64,000 bases of DNA, taken from assembly GCA_020348925.1 (NCBI GenBank), contig CP070758.1, positions 2,906,406 to 2,970,405 of the forward strand, in the 5' to 3' direction. Each line of letters begins with the position of its first letter. The stretch's first letter is position 1. The DNA is from Gemmatimonadota bacterium (lineage in GTDB: Bacteria; JBHIER01; G020348925). A program made the position numbers and the translations under genes. The notes below the pieces were generated by a model. The model worked only from the letters and a program-made list of their open reading frames with translations. It was not told the origin of the DNA and ran no database searches. Below, piece by piece: positions 8,355 through 17,079 of this stretch.

Positions 8355-10871
8355 TCATTTCAAGAACACCATGCGTTTGCTTTCCTGCCATGTGCCGTCA
8401 GCTAACGATATTCTGTAGAAGTAGACCCCACTGGCCACCTCGCTGCCGTTGTGGTCACGCCCGTCCCAGTGCACGGTATAGTATCCAGGCTCTTTGTCTT
8501 CATCAACCAATGTCCGCACCTCCTGACCCAAGATGTTGTAGATTATCAAAGTGGTGTGGACGTGAGATCCCTTATCTGCTATCTGATATCTGATATCTGT
8601 ATTCGAATTGAAAGGGTTCGGAAAGTTTTGAGACAATTGATATGAGGAAGGGATGCTTCCCTCGGGCTCATCGTGAGAACCGGTCTGGATCTGATAGGTG
8701 CCAAGTTTGTCAATCGTCACTGTGATCGTTCCGTGGCGAGAGTCCACATCGCCCCCCACGTACTCCCACCCTTCGGCGTTCTGCCGGTACACGGCCGGCT
8801 GAGTGAGTTCGTCGGCAGCATCGTCCCTGTCGTATTGAAGGGTGAGAATTCCGGGCTGTTGAAGCGTCGCTCCGGTGGGACCAATTCTATAGACATCTCC
8901 TATCGTTCTTCTGCCCATTGTTTTCGGGATTGAGAGACGGGGTGGAATTTCCTTTGGAAGATAGATGGGGTCTTCAGCGTTCTGTTGAAACACTGAGATC
9001 CACGTATCTTTGCTCAGGCTATGAGCGGGAATACGGACGTTCACTTTCCCATCGTGTGAAGCGATTTCGCCTCCTATTTTTGCAGGAATGAAACTGACCG
9101 TGAAACTGGTCTCATATTCCGGGGCGTGATTTCCGCTCACATCCTGACCGTTCACCCTGACGTCTATGACCCCGTCGTTGGAAAGCCAGTAGTTTCCCTG
9201 GTATATGTGAGGATCATTTGAATGGCGGTCCTCATAATACGGATAGAACCTGTACATGGCCAACGTGTCGGTTGTGTCGTGTTGCGTGAACTCGAGGAGT
9301 GGGTAGGGCCTCTGTCCGGAGATGAGCTCTTCCTTTGAAAAGACATACAAATCCAGAGATCGATCGTCGATGGGACCGTGAAATACGACGAAATTGAGGG
9401 AATCGGGCGGAGTGATATCATCGGAGATATAGAGTGCCCCGTTTCCGGCCAAAGAGCGAGTGACGATGGCCATGTAGATCGTTCGGTACTCCGTTTTGTA
9501 TCCGGACACATCGCAGTATCCACGATTCTCATCATCGAGGGGGATAAATTCCACCTGGGCCCCTTGGTCCAGTGGTTGCAGCCAGTCGTTCTGGGCTTTG
9601 ATCACGACGAGTGAGTATTCGGAACCGTCCTCTCCGTTGAAGACGAGCATCGAATCTATGTCTCCGGAAAAATGGGCCGTCATGGCGATGAATGCCGCGC
9701 TCCAGCTGGACGTCCAGGTGTATTCATAGGGGGGCTCCAAAAAACCCGGTAAGCCCCAGTAGAGAAAACTGTTGATAATTGTACCGCTCACATCCTCAGG
9801 GCTGAGATATCTCAGACTGTACTTCCCTCCGTAAAAGCTGGAATCCGCAGCCAGACCGAGACTGAGGAAATACCAGGTGAGAACGAAATCCTCGAAAACT
9901 TCTGAAAAACTGTCTTCATAATCGAGGGCGGCGAGGGTTGTATCGATGGCTTCAATCCCTTGGTATGCGTCGTCCGCCACCAAAGCGGAGATGAAATCGA
10001 AGCCGTATCGTTCAAAGTAATAGTGCATGAGCATGGAGTTTTGAATGACATCAGGCTCCCACACCCAATCTCCGTACTGGTCTGTGAAGACAGTGAAGCC
10101 TACAAAGGGCTCCATAGGGTCGAAGTAGCCGGTGGTCACTCCGTAGCCGCACAGGAATTGAGCCAGCATGGAGCAGCCCTCGGTGATCCATCTTTCCTCG
10201 ATGGGATCGTTGTACCAGTGGATCAGACGCTGGAGGCTGTGAGCGAGACTGGCCAGAGCCGTTGGAGAGCTTGGATTGTTTGGAAGACAATCCATGTATA
10301 ACAGTTCATGCTCGTTGCTGAAGGAGTCCACTCTGGCGGAGTATTCGTTGACCGGATCAAAGTATCCGTGTTCCGCCAGCGGTCCCAGAAAATTCTCACC
10401 ATACCTGTTCCAGCCGGAGAACCCTTCGGCCCTGACGTCCATAACAAGAATATAGATTCTCGGGTCACCGTCGAAGTCAGGGGGCTGGCCAAAGGCAGAC
10501 GTTACTTTATCATAGATGCCTTCGGTGCTGGCCAATAGTCCCGAGGCACTGCTGTCGACGGCTGTTGTCCGGTGTTCAAAGGCCGTCAAGATATTTTGGA
10601 CATCAACGGAATCGACATCCCCGAAAGTCCATCGATTCGTTTCGACGAAAATATAGCATTTTTCACCAACAGCCCGGCATATGGCTTCCGTGCGAAAGTA
10701 TCCTGTCGAGAAAAAGCTTCTGCTGTAAGACCAGAACGTTGCGGTATCACCCACAGCCACAGCAGTATGTTCGGTCCCATCCTGGATGTGTCCGTCGGCC
10801 ACGGCCGAGGTCATGGATATAAGAATGAAACACAAAGATGTAAGAATAAGACGCCGCACGTTTTTATTCAT
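8355..10871 (-). CDS. Secreted metalloprotease-like protein with degenerate active site and sorting tail
   Basis: An 838-residue protein with signal peptide (1-25), a region about 40-370 resembling hyicolysin/M30-like secreted metallopeptidases, a ZU5-like segment (about 600-700, GGEIASHDGKVNVRIPAHSL) and a FlgD-like sorting tail (about 745-838, QNFPNPFNSNTDIRY). In the protease family the zinc site reads HEFQH followed by W..EG. Here residues 211-215 are HSLQR, so the catalytic Glu and second His ligand are gone, while the downstream WITEG (Glu231) and HW context remain. It should be catalytically dead or have changed role, such as a binding protein. It is the first gene of the six-gene operon; a TTGACA/TATATT promoter lies about 80-105 bases upstream. 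Confidence 0.75.
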   Translation of the reverse strand: MNKNVRRLILTSLCFILISMTSAVADGHIQDGTEHTAVAVGDTATFWSYSRSFFSTGYFRTEAICRAVGEKCYIFVETNRWTFGDVDSVDVQNILTAFEHRTTAVDSSASGLLASTEGIYDKVTSAFGQPPDFDGDPRIYILVMDVRAEGFSGWNRYGENFLGPLAEHGYFDPVNEYSARVDSFSNEHELLYMDCLPNNPSSPTALASLAHSLQRLIHWYNDPIEERWITEGCSMLAQFLCGYGVTTGYFDPMEPFVGFTVFTDQYGDWVWEPDVIQNSMLMHYYFERYGFDFISALVADDAYQGIEAIDTTLAALDYEDSFSEVFEDFVLTWYFLSLGLAADSSFYGGKYSLRYLSPEDVSGTIINSFLYWGLPGFLEPPYEYTWTSSWSAAFIAMTAHFSGDIDSMLVFNGEDGSEYSLVVIKAQNDWLQPLDQGAQVEFIPLDDENRGYCDVSGYKTEYRTIYMAIVTRSLAGNGALYISDDITPPDSLNFVVFHGPIDDRSLDLYVFSKEELISGQRPYPLLEFTQHDTTDTLAMYRFYPYYEDRHSNDPHIYQGNYWLSNDGVIDVRVNGQDVSGNHAPEYETSFTVSFIPAKIGGEIASHDGKVNVRIPAHSLSKDTWISVFQQNAEDPIYLPKEIPPRLSIPKTMGRRTIGDVYRIGPTGATLQQPGILTLQYDRDDAADELTQPAVYRQNAEGWEYVGGDVDSRHGTITVTIDKLGTYQIQTGSHDEPEGSIPSSYQLSQNFPNPFNSNTDIRYQIADKGSHVHTTLIIYNILGQEVRTLVDEDKEPGYYTVHWDGRDHNGSEVASGVYFYRISLADGTWQESKRMVFLK

Positions 10872-10948
10872 ATGATCTCTTTAATCTTACTTGTAATTGG
10901 GGGCTGATTGCTCCAAGCCTTCTTCCCCTCCTGGATCTCCCGTGCATA

Positions 10949-10977
10949 AATATATATTGTCGAAGAGTGTCTGTCAA
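10949..10977 (-). promoter_or_regulatory. Sigma70-type promoter for the 10871-1860 operon
   Basis: Read on the minus strand, TTGACA (10977-10972) is followed after exactly 17 bases by TATATT (10954-10949), giving a predicted start near 10942, about 70 bases before the ATG at 10871. The -35 box is part of a CTGTCA...TGACAG inverted repeat (arms 10971-10976 and 10991-10996, 14 bases apart), which could be an operator. The same -35/17/-10 pattern occurs at 47906, supporting it as the housekeeping promoter form of this organism. Confidence 0.6.
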
Positions 10978-11077
10978 TAAACAGTATTTCTGACAGTGAC
11001 ATTATTAGACACGTAAATGTCTTAAAAGATTCAAAATCATAGAGATTGGTGGTTCAGGAGAATCATTTTCGAAACCA

Positions 11078-13603
11078 TTACGGTTTCAGAATCGTCGGCT
11101 CACATTCCCCCATACCCAGTATCACATTGATTATACCCAACGCATCCAGGATGTCGACGCTATCGTCGGCATTGCAGTCGGCCCGAGAGTAAGGACCACC
11201 CGCGAGTGGTGATATCCCTAAAATATGGTTGACGACGGTCAAGACATCAAGGACGTCGATGCCACCCTGGCAGTCGATGTTGCCTCTCTCAACCGGAGCC
11301 TGATCCGGATTGGAGATCCCGGGGCAGTTGTCCTCCTCGCAGGTGTCGGCCGGATAGCCGGGATCACCGTACCCATCGTCGTCACTGTCCGTACATGCGT
11401 CACACAGATCCCCAATCCCATCGCTGTCGGCATCGGCCTGGTCCGGATTTACATCGTCTGGGCAGTTGTCACAAGCGTCACCGAAACCGTCATCGTCAGA
11501 ATCCTCCTGCCCCGGATTATAAACGCCGGGACAGTTGTCGTCAATATCAAGGACTCCGTCCTCATCGACGTCCGCCGTCACCGGGTTGAGGTGAACCCCC
11601 TGAATCCATAGGGCATCAACCATCGTTCCGTCGTTATGATGGCCTGAATAATCCGTGAGGATTTCTCCGGCGCCTTCGTTCATGTGCCAGTAACCGACGA
11701 GACCGGGCTCATTCCCCACGACGTATGTCTCCATGGTGGCCACTATGTCCTCTTCGGTACGGATACTATTCCACAGCCGGACTTCGTCAATAACGCCATC
11801 GAAGGTGTAACTGCCCTGGGCGTCGTTCCCCATGATGAGATCGTAGATACCGTTGTCTCCGATATTGCCTGAAGGCGGGATTGTGTGGGTGACCGTCTGT
11901 TCGGTACCGTTGATGAACATCCTGACAGCAGTTTGACCGTCATAGGTTACGGCTATGTGCTGCCATTCATCCAGGACAATGGTTGCTTCGGGTGTGTTTG
12001 AGTGACTCACCGTACCACCGCTGTGTATAAGCTGGAGATCGAGACTGTGATTGTTCAGGGGAGGGTATGACTCGATCAGAGAGAGCGTGATATTGGTCTT
12101 GTCCAGGACCCTTCCGAGCCCAAAGGTTGGAAATTCCCCCCAAGCGGTGGGCTTGATCCAGGCTTCGATGGTCAGGGTACCGGTGAGATGTAGCGACGAC
12201 GTGGCCGGACAGGAGACGGAACTGTTCTCGCCGTTAAACTCAAGCGCGCTCTCGCCGTCGAAGACACGAACGTAATCCCTGGAGGAAACGATGTGGGAGA
12301 ACGATTCGCCCGAAACATCCAGACAGACCGTGTACGTGCCCGGATCCTCGTAGGTCCACATCGGATTGGGCTCCTGAGCATCGATGGTGCCGTCACATTC
12401 AAAATCCCATGCCCAGGCTGCGATGGGCGACACGGGTGTCGAAAGATCGGTGAAGTGAACCGTCAGTGGGGCGTGCCCGGAGGTTCGATCGGCCTCAAAG
12501 GCGTACCTGAACAGATCGTTGTCCCACAGTGTGATTTTATTGCAGCTGCGGCCGGCGCCGATAAGGTCAAAATCGTCGTCGTCATCGATATCGACGGCGA
12601 GGGCGCAATAGGCTCCGCAAAAAGTGCCTTCGATGTCACGCTTTGCGAAATTCTGGCTTCCGTCGTTCTCCCACCAGGCCAAACCTTCACTTCCGGCACC
12701 GAAGAGATCCTTATCCCCGTCGCCGTCCAGATCCACGGCATCGATCCACAAGGCTCCCTCAAAGGTGTCTATGGCGTGCCGCGCGAAATTTTGCGCACCG
12801 TCGTTCTCCCACCATGAGAAGAGGTTGCTATAAAAGGCGCAACCGAGGATATCCATGTCCCCATCTCCATCCAGGTCCCTCGCAAAGACGGTGTGGGCGG
12901 AGTTAAAATTTTCATCGATGGGATGTTCTGAAAAGTTCTCGTTCCCGTCATTTTCCCACCAGATGATGTCGCCGGTCGTTTCTCCGCAGGCAAGAACATC
13001 CACGTCACCGTCAGTGTCAATGTCTTCACCAACAATGAACGGTGAGAGTTCGAATCGGTCGGATATGAATTGCTTTGTAAAGTTTTGACTCCCGTCGTTC
13101 TCCCACCAGGAGATTTCTCCGTCGCCGCCGAACTCCGAGCAGAGTATATCCATCGATGTGTCCTGGTTCACATCGAGAGCCCAAACCGTGTGCGCACCTT
13201 CAACGTCGTTATCAACGGTGTGGGCCGTAAATCCGTTTCCTCCGTCGTTCTCCCACCAGGTAATTCTGCCCCCCCCATATTCGGCGACGAGGATGTCGAT
13301 ATCGCCGTCGGTGTCAAGATCCGCGGCGTGAACGGATCTGGGTGCGCCCGAATTCTCCGTTATGATATGCTCGGTAAAATGTTGCGTTCCGTCATTTTCC
13401 CACCAACTCATTACCTCTGAAAATCCTACCCCGACAATATCAACATGACCGTCGCCGTTGATATCTTTGACATCGATGGCCCAGGCGCCGTTAAAGGTGT
13501 TGGTGACATTGGTTTCGATAAAAGAGATTTGAGTGAAACCTGTCTGAGCGAACAAGGTGGCATAGGCGGAGCAGACGCCGAGGAACCGTATCAACTTTTT
13601 CAT
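11078..13603 (-). CDS. Secreted VCBS-propeller / PKD / LamG / TSP3 / dockerin protein, no sorting tail
   Basis: After a signal peptide (1-24) come seven VCBS/FG-GAP repeats of about 48 residues (calcium loops DxDxDGDxD, each closing with WWENDG or its variant), predicting a seven-bladed integrin-like propeller to about residue 370. Then come PKD (about 373-455, SGHAPLTVHFTDLS), LamG jellyroll (about 457-660, LTIEAWIKPTAWG), thrombospondin type 3 calcium repeats (about 672-770) and a two-repeat dockerin (about 777-835, IDCQGGIDVLDVL and ADCNADDSVDILDAL). The protein stops six residues after the dockerin (EPTILKP). It has no conserved linker and no QNYPNPFNP tail, unlike its six neighbours, and no tail is found in any frame downstream. 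SD AAGGAGG lies before ATG 13603. First head-type of the array; ligand unknown. Confidence 0.88.
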   Translation of the reverse strand: MKKLIRFLGVCSAYATLFAQTGFTQISFIETNVTNTFNGAWAIDVKDINGDGHVDIVGVGFSEVMSWWENDGTQHFTEHIITENSGAPRSVHAADLDTDGDIDILVAEYGGGRITWWENDGGNGFTAHTVDNDVEGAHTVWALDVNQDTSMDILCSEFGGDGEISWWENDGSQNFTKQFISDRFELSPFIVGEDIDTDGDVDVLACGETTGDIIWWENDGNENFSEHPIDENFNSAHTVFARDLDGDGDMDILGCAFYSNLFSWWENDGAQNFARHAIDTFEGALWIDAVDLDGDGDKDLFGAGSEGLAWWENDGSQNFAKRDIEGTFCGAYCALAVDIDDDDDFDLIGAGRSCNKITLWDNDLFRYAFEADRTSGHAPLTVHFTDLSTPVSPIAAWAWDFECDGTIDAQEPNPMWTYEDPGTYTVCLDVSGESFSHIVSSRDYVRVFDGESALEFNGENSSVSCPATSSLHLTGTLTIEAWIKPTAWGEFPTFGLGRVLDKTNITLSLIESYPPLNNHSLDLQLIHSGGTVSHSNTPEATIVLDEWQHIAVTYDGQTAVRMFINGTEQTVTHTIPPSGNIGDNGIYDLIMGNDAQGSYTFDGVIDEVRLWNSIRTEEDIVATMETYVVGNEPGLVGYWHMNEGAGEILTDYSGHHNDGTMVDALWIQGVHLNPVTADVDEDGVLDIDDNCPGVYNPGQEDSDDDGFGDACDNCPDDVNPDQADADSDGIGDLCDACTDSDDDGYGDPGYPADTCEEDNCPGISNPDQAPVERGNIDCQGGIDVLDVLTVVNHILGISPLAGGPYSRADCNADDSVDILDALGIINVILGMGECEPTILKP

Positions 13604-13636
13604 GAAGTGGCCTCCTTATGAATTGAGATTCCTTCC

Positions 13637-16600
13637 CTATTTTAAGAGTAACATCTTCTGAATGTGAGTGAAGGATTCCGCCTTCATCTCATAGAAATAT
13701 AGACCTGAACTCACCTTCTGCCCACGGTCATCCGTACCATCCCAGATTACCGAATGGTGTCCGCCAGCCTGCTCAGCCTCGACAAGCCCTTTTATACGTT
13801 CCCCCTTGATATTGTAAATAATGATGGACGTGTATGATGCCCGGGGCAGTTCATATTCAATAGTTGTTTCGGGATTGAAAGGGTTCGGGTAGTTCTGCAA
13901 GAGGTCATACGTCATCGGGCTCTGAGACTCCGCTTTCAGAAGAGCCATAAACCGCCGGAAATCGTCCGCCAGTAAAAACGGTTTGAGCGACGCACACACG
14001 GAGATCACCTCAGGATTCACTATCGGCTTGCAAGAAGGGGAACATCCGCCGATGCCGAGAATGGCATTGACCATGCCGACAATATCGAGGACGTCGATCC
14101 GACCGTCCTCGTTGCAGTCGGCCCGCTGGAGCGGTTGACCGATCAAGGGGGCAGTGTCCAGAATGTGGTTGACTGTCAGTAATACATCCAGCACGTCGAT
14201 GCCACCTTCGCAATTGATATCACCACTCTCAACGGTAGTTTGCTCCGGATTGTGCGCGTGGGGGCAGTTGTCCTCCTCGCAACTATTGGCCGGGTACCCC
14301 GGATCACCGTATCCGTCACCATCAGTGTCCGTGCACGAATCACATACATCCCCTTCGCCATCGTTATCTGTATCCATCTGGTCGGTGTTGAAATCATTCG
14401 GACAATTATCGCAGATATCGCCCAACTCGTCATCGTCACTATTCTCCTGGTCAGGATTATACTGCTGGGGACAATTGTCCTCGGTGTCAAGGACTCCGTC
14501 TTCATCGTCATCGAGGGACGGCGGATCGAGATGAAAACCCTGGATCCAGGCGGCGGCAACTAACGACCCGTCATTACTATTCCCACTATTATCAGTAATG
14601 ACTGCCCCGTTGCCTTCGTTCATCGTCCAGTAGGCGGCCAGCCCGGCCTCATCTCCCTCCAGGTAAGAATTAATCCCGCCGGATATATCCTCCTCAGGGC
14701 GGACGATATTCCAGATCCGAACCTCGTCGATAATGCCTTCGAAGGTGTAACTTCCGGTGAAATCGTTTCCGACATACATATCATTATCGCTGTTGTCCCG
14801 GATAGTTCCGGATGCCGGGCTGACGTGTGACACTTCCTGCTCAATGCCGTCGATAAACATTCTGACGGAGCTGGTCGTACCGTCATACGTGACAGCAACA
14901 TGCTGCCACGTGTCGAGCTCTATCGAGCCTTCGGGTGTGGTCGAAAAGCCGCTGGTACCATTTTCGTGATACAGTTGCAGGGCCAGGCTGTGGTTGTTAC
15001 ACGATGGATTCGATTCGACGAGAAAGAGAGTAAACTGTCTCTTGTCGACAATTCTTCCGTATCCGAGGGTCGGAAATTCTCCCCAGCCTGTGGGATTGAT
15101 CCAGGTTTCGAGAGTAAAAGTTTCAGTGAGATTCAAAGACGGTGCGGCCGAACACACAACGTAACTGTTTTGTCCATCAAACTGGAGCGCACTTTCCCCG
15201 TCGAAGACACGGATGTAAGCCTCTTGTACGTGTGTGTCCGTAGTGGAATCGTTGGATACTTCCAGGTATACGGAATACGTCCCCGGCTCTTGGTACGTCC
15301 AGCTCGGATTTTGTTCCTCGGCATCGATTGTGCCGTCGTGATCGAAATCCCAGGACCAGGCTGTTGTCGGGGGAACGGCGTAAGATTGCTCGGTGAAGTT
15401 CACGGTCAGAGGAGCGTGACCGGTCGTATGATCCGCCTGAAAATCCGCCCTGAGGAAGTAGGGGCTGCCGATCCAGGCGAGGGCTGCTTCGACCACGGTG
15501 TCCCTGCCCCTGGCCACGTCCTCCTGCGTGAGCCAGACCTCCTCGTGAACCTCAACTCCGGTGTGGGCCAGATATCGGTGACCGTCGATGAGATAGCCGC
15601 TGCCATTTGCTTTGGTCATGTAAAAACTGGGATGTCCCAGATCCGGATAATCGGAGGGCGTAAAGGCTCCGCATGATGATTTCCCGAAAGTCCGCACCAT
15701 GGGATGAAACTGGGTCCGCAACGACTCCCAATCACCGTTGCTGACGGCATTGGGGCCGGTTAAAACGGCAATGGGTTGGTCGTAGTACGTTTCGGGATCT
15801 CCGTGAATGATAAACCTTTCCGCCGTATGCGTCGGGTGGGGGACCATATCATAGCGGTCGTCGGGATTGCCGCGCATGTCGAAGGAGACCCTGCGCTCGG
15901 TCGTATTGAACAGGAGGGAATAGCCGTCGTGGGCCTCCTCCATGGTGCCGCCGTAATTGAGCCTCATGTCGATAATCATACCCTCGGTCTCGTGGTTGAA
16001 CATAAAGTCGTAGATGGCATCGTAGAATTGCTCGCTGATCTGATGCCGTTGCTCCCACGACCAGGAGGCGATATAGATATACCCGATCTGCGTACCTTCG
16101 ACGATGCCCCAGGTGACGTAGTCCTCCGTCCAGAAATTGGGCATCTCCACCCCGGGTACAGGCAGTTGTTCATTACCCCAGATGTCGCCGGACTGATACT
16201 GAAGAGGGGCCGTCGAGAGGTGGAGGGTGTCGCCTGTGCTGTACTTCACGACATCGATGGTGTCGAAGAGGTGCCAGTTCAGACCGGCACTTTGCAGCAT
16301 ATTATGGGTGAACGACTCGGGGTGACTGCCCCAGACATAGTTGAGACGGATGGGGAGCTGGGCTTCCAGGAGCTCCTTGTATAGTTCTTTCCACAGGATA
16401 CCGTCGTAGCCTAAAACAAGGTCACCGGGTTCGAGGCCCAATCGATGGTTGGGCAATGCCCGGTAGACCAGTAGCGTGCTGTCCGGAAGAGGAGTCAGGC
16501 AGGCGCCGAACCGGGAATTGTCCGTGGCCGTGCTGACGACGAAGAGGGGGACACCGGGCCGTGGCGGAGTTCCCCAGGTCACGCCGATGTCACAAATGAA

Positions 16601-17038
16601 TGTGTGGGCATCCATCAGGGCCAGGGAGAAATGGTTCAGGATGGCGGCGAAACGTCCCCGGCTTACACCTTGGGAAATTTCCGCCTCCCATAATGCTCCC
16701 AGGGAGTCAATATTCACATCGAGATTCATGAAGGCCCCGAACCGCTCGTCGATCTCATCCCAGGCCCTGCCGCCGATCTCCATTTTTTGTTCCGTAGGCA
16801 ATCCCTGGCCCCAGACCGAATCGATGGCATCTCTCCAGTCCTGCTGCGTGTAGTGGCCTGGCTTTTTGACGACATGATCGACGTTCCAGGTTTCGATTTC
16901 CCGTTGATTCTGAAGGTAGGGTGGAATATCCCGGCTCGCATTACTGGATTGCGGTTGTTCGGATGGATCGACGGAAGAATATCCTATGTTCAGTAAGGAA
17001 ACAATCAGTACGATCAGCATGCGCCCTTCGTTTTTCAT
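13637..17038 (-). CDS. Secreted S41-family protease fused to PKD / LamG / TSP3 / dockerin / sorting tail
   Basis: The head (about 60-525) is an S41 (C-terminal-processing-protease-like) peptidase. A PDZ-like strand reads LGLEPGDLVLGYDGI; the core has GYIYIASW, EGMIIDMRLNYGG and TGPNAVSNGDWESL, where the Ser of VSNGD matches the nucleophile position, followed by RTFGKSSCGAF. The chassis follows: PKD (TGHAPLTVNFTEQS), LamG (FTLETWINPTGWG), TSP3 repeats, dockerin (INCEGGIDVLDVL, ADCNEDGRIDVLDIV), the SLKPFLLADDFRRFM linker and a tail (QNYPNPFNPETTIEY). SD GGAGGG precedes ATG 17038. It is the only enzyme head in the array with its motifs intact. Substrate and cleavage site are unknown; a surface or secreted protease is the simplest reading. 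Confidence 0.85.
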   Translation of the reverse strand: MKNEGRMLIVLIVSLLNIGYSSVDPSEQPQSSNASRDIPPYLQNQREIETWNVDHVVKKPGHYTQQDWRDAIDSVWGQGLPTEQKMEIGGRAWDEIDERFGAFMNLDVNIDSLGALWEAEISQGVSRGRFAAILNHFSLALMDAHTFICDIGVTWGTPPRPGVPLFVVSTATDNSRFGACLTPLPDSTLLVYRALPNHRLGLEPGDLVLGYDGILWKELYKELLEAQLPIRLNYVWGSHPESFTHNMLQSAGLNWHLFDTIDVVKYSTGDTLHLSTAPLQYQSGDIWGNEQLPVPGVEMPNFWTEDYVTWGIVEGTQIGYIYIASWSWEQRHQISEQFYDAIYDFMFNHETEGMIIDMRLNYGGTMEEAHDGYSLLFNTTERRVSFDMRGNPDDRYDMVPHPTHTAERFIIHGDPETYYDQPIAVLTGPNAVSNGDWESLRTQFHPMVRTFGKSSCGAFTPSDYPDLGHPSFYMTKANGSGYLIDGHRYLAHTGVEVHEEVWLTQEDVARGRDTVVEAALAWIGSPYFLRADFQADHTTGHAPLTVNFTEQSYAVPPTTAWSWDFDHDGTIDAEEQNPSWTYQEPGTYSVYLEVSNDSTTDTHVQEAYIRVFDGESALQFDGQNSYVVCSAAPSLNLTETFTLETWINPTGWGEFPTLGYGRIVDKRQFTLFLVESNPSCNNHSLALQLYHENGTSGFSTTPEGSIELDTWQHVAVTYDGTTSSVRMFIDGIEQEVSHVSPASGTIRDNSDNDMYVGNDFTGSYTFEGIIDEVRIWNIVRPEEDISGGINSYLEGDEAGLAAYWTMNEGNGAVITDNSGNSNDGSLVAAAWIQGFHLDPPSLDDDEDGVLDTEDNCPQQYNPDQENSDDDELGDICDNCPNDFNTDQMDTDNDGEGDVCDSCTDTDGDGYGDPGYPANSCEEDNCPHAHNPEQTTVESGDINCEGGIDVLDVLLTVNHILDTAPLIGQPLQRADCNEDGRIDVLDIVGMVNAILGIGGCSPSCKPIVNPEVISVCASLKPFLLADDFRRFMALLKAESQSPMTYDLLQNYPNPFNPETTIEYELPRASYTSIIIYNIKGERIKGLVEAEQAGGHHSVIWDGTDDRGQKVSSGLYFYEMKAESFTHIQKMLLLK

Positions 17039-17079
17039 ACGAGTACCCTCCTTTATATTTTATTTTTGCCCCCTTAATT

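Noticed and set aside
10971-10996. CTGTCA/TGACAG inverted repeat as a terminator for the gene at 11078
   Set aside because: The arms are only six bases with a 14-base gap and no T-run on the minus strand. It overlaps a good -35 box, so a promoter or operator is the better reading.
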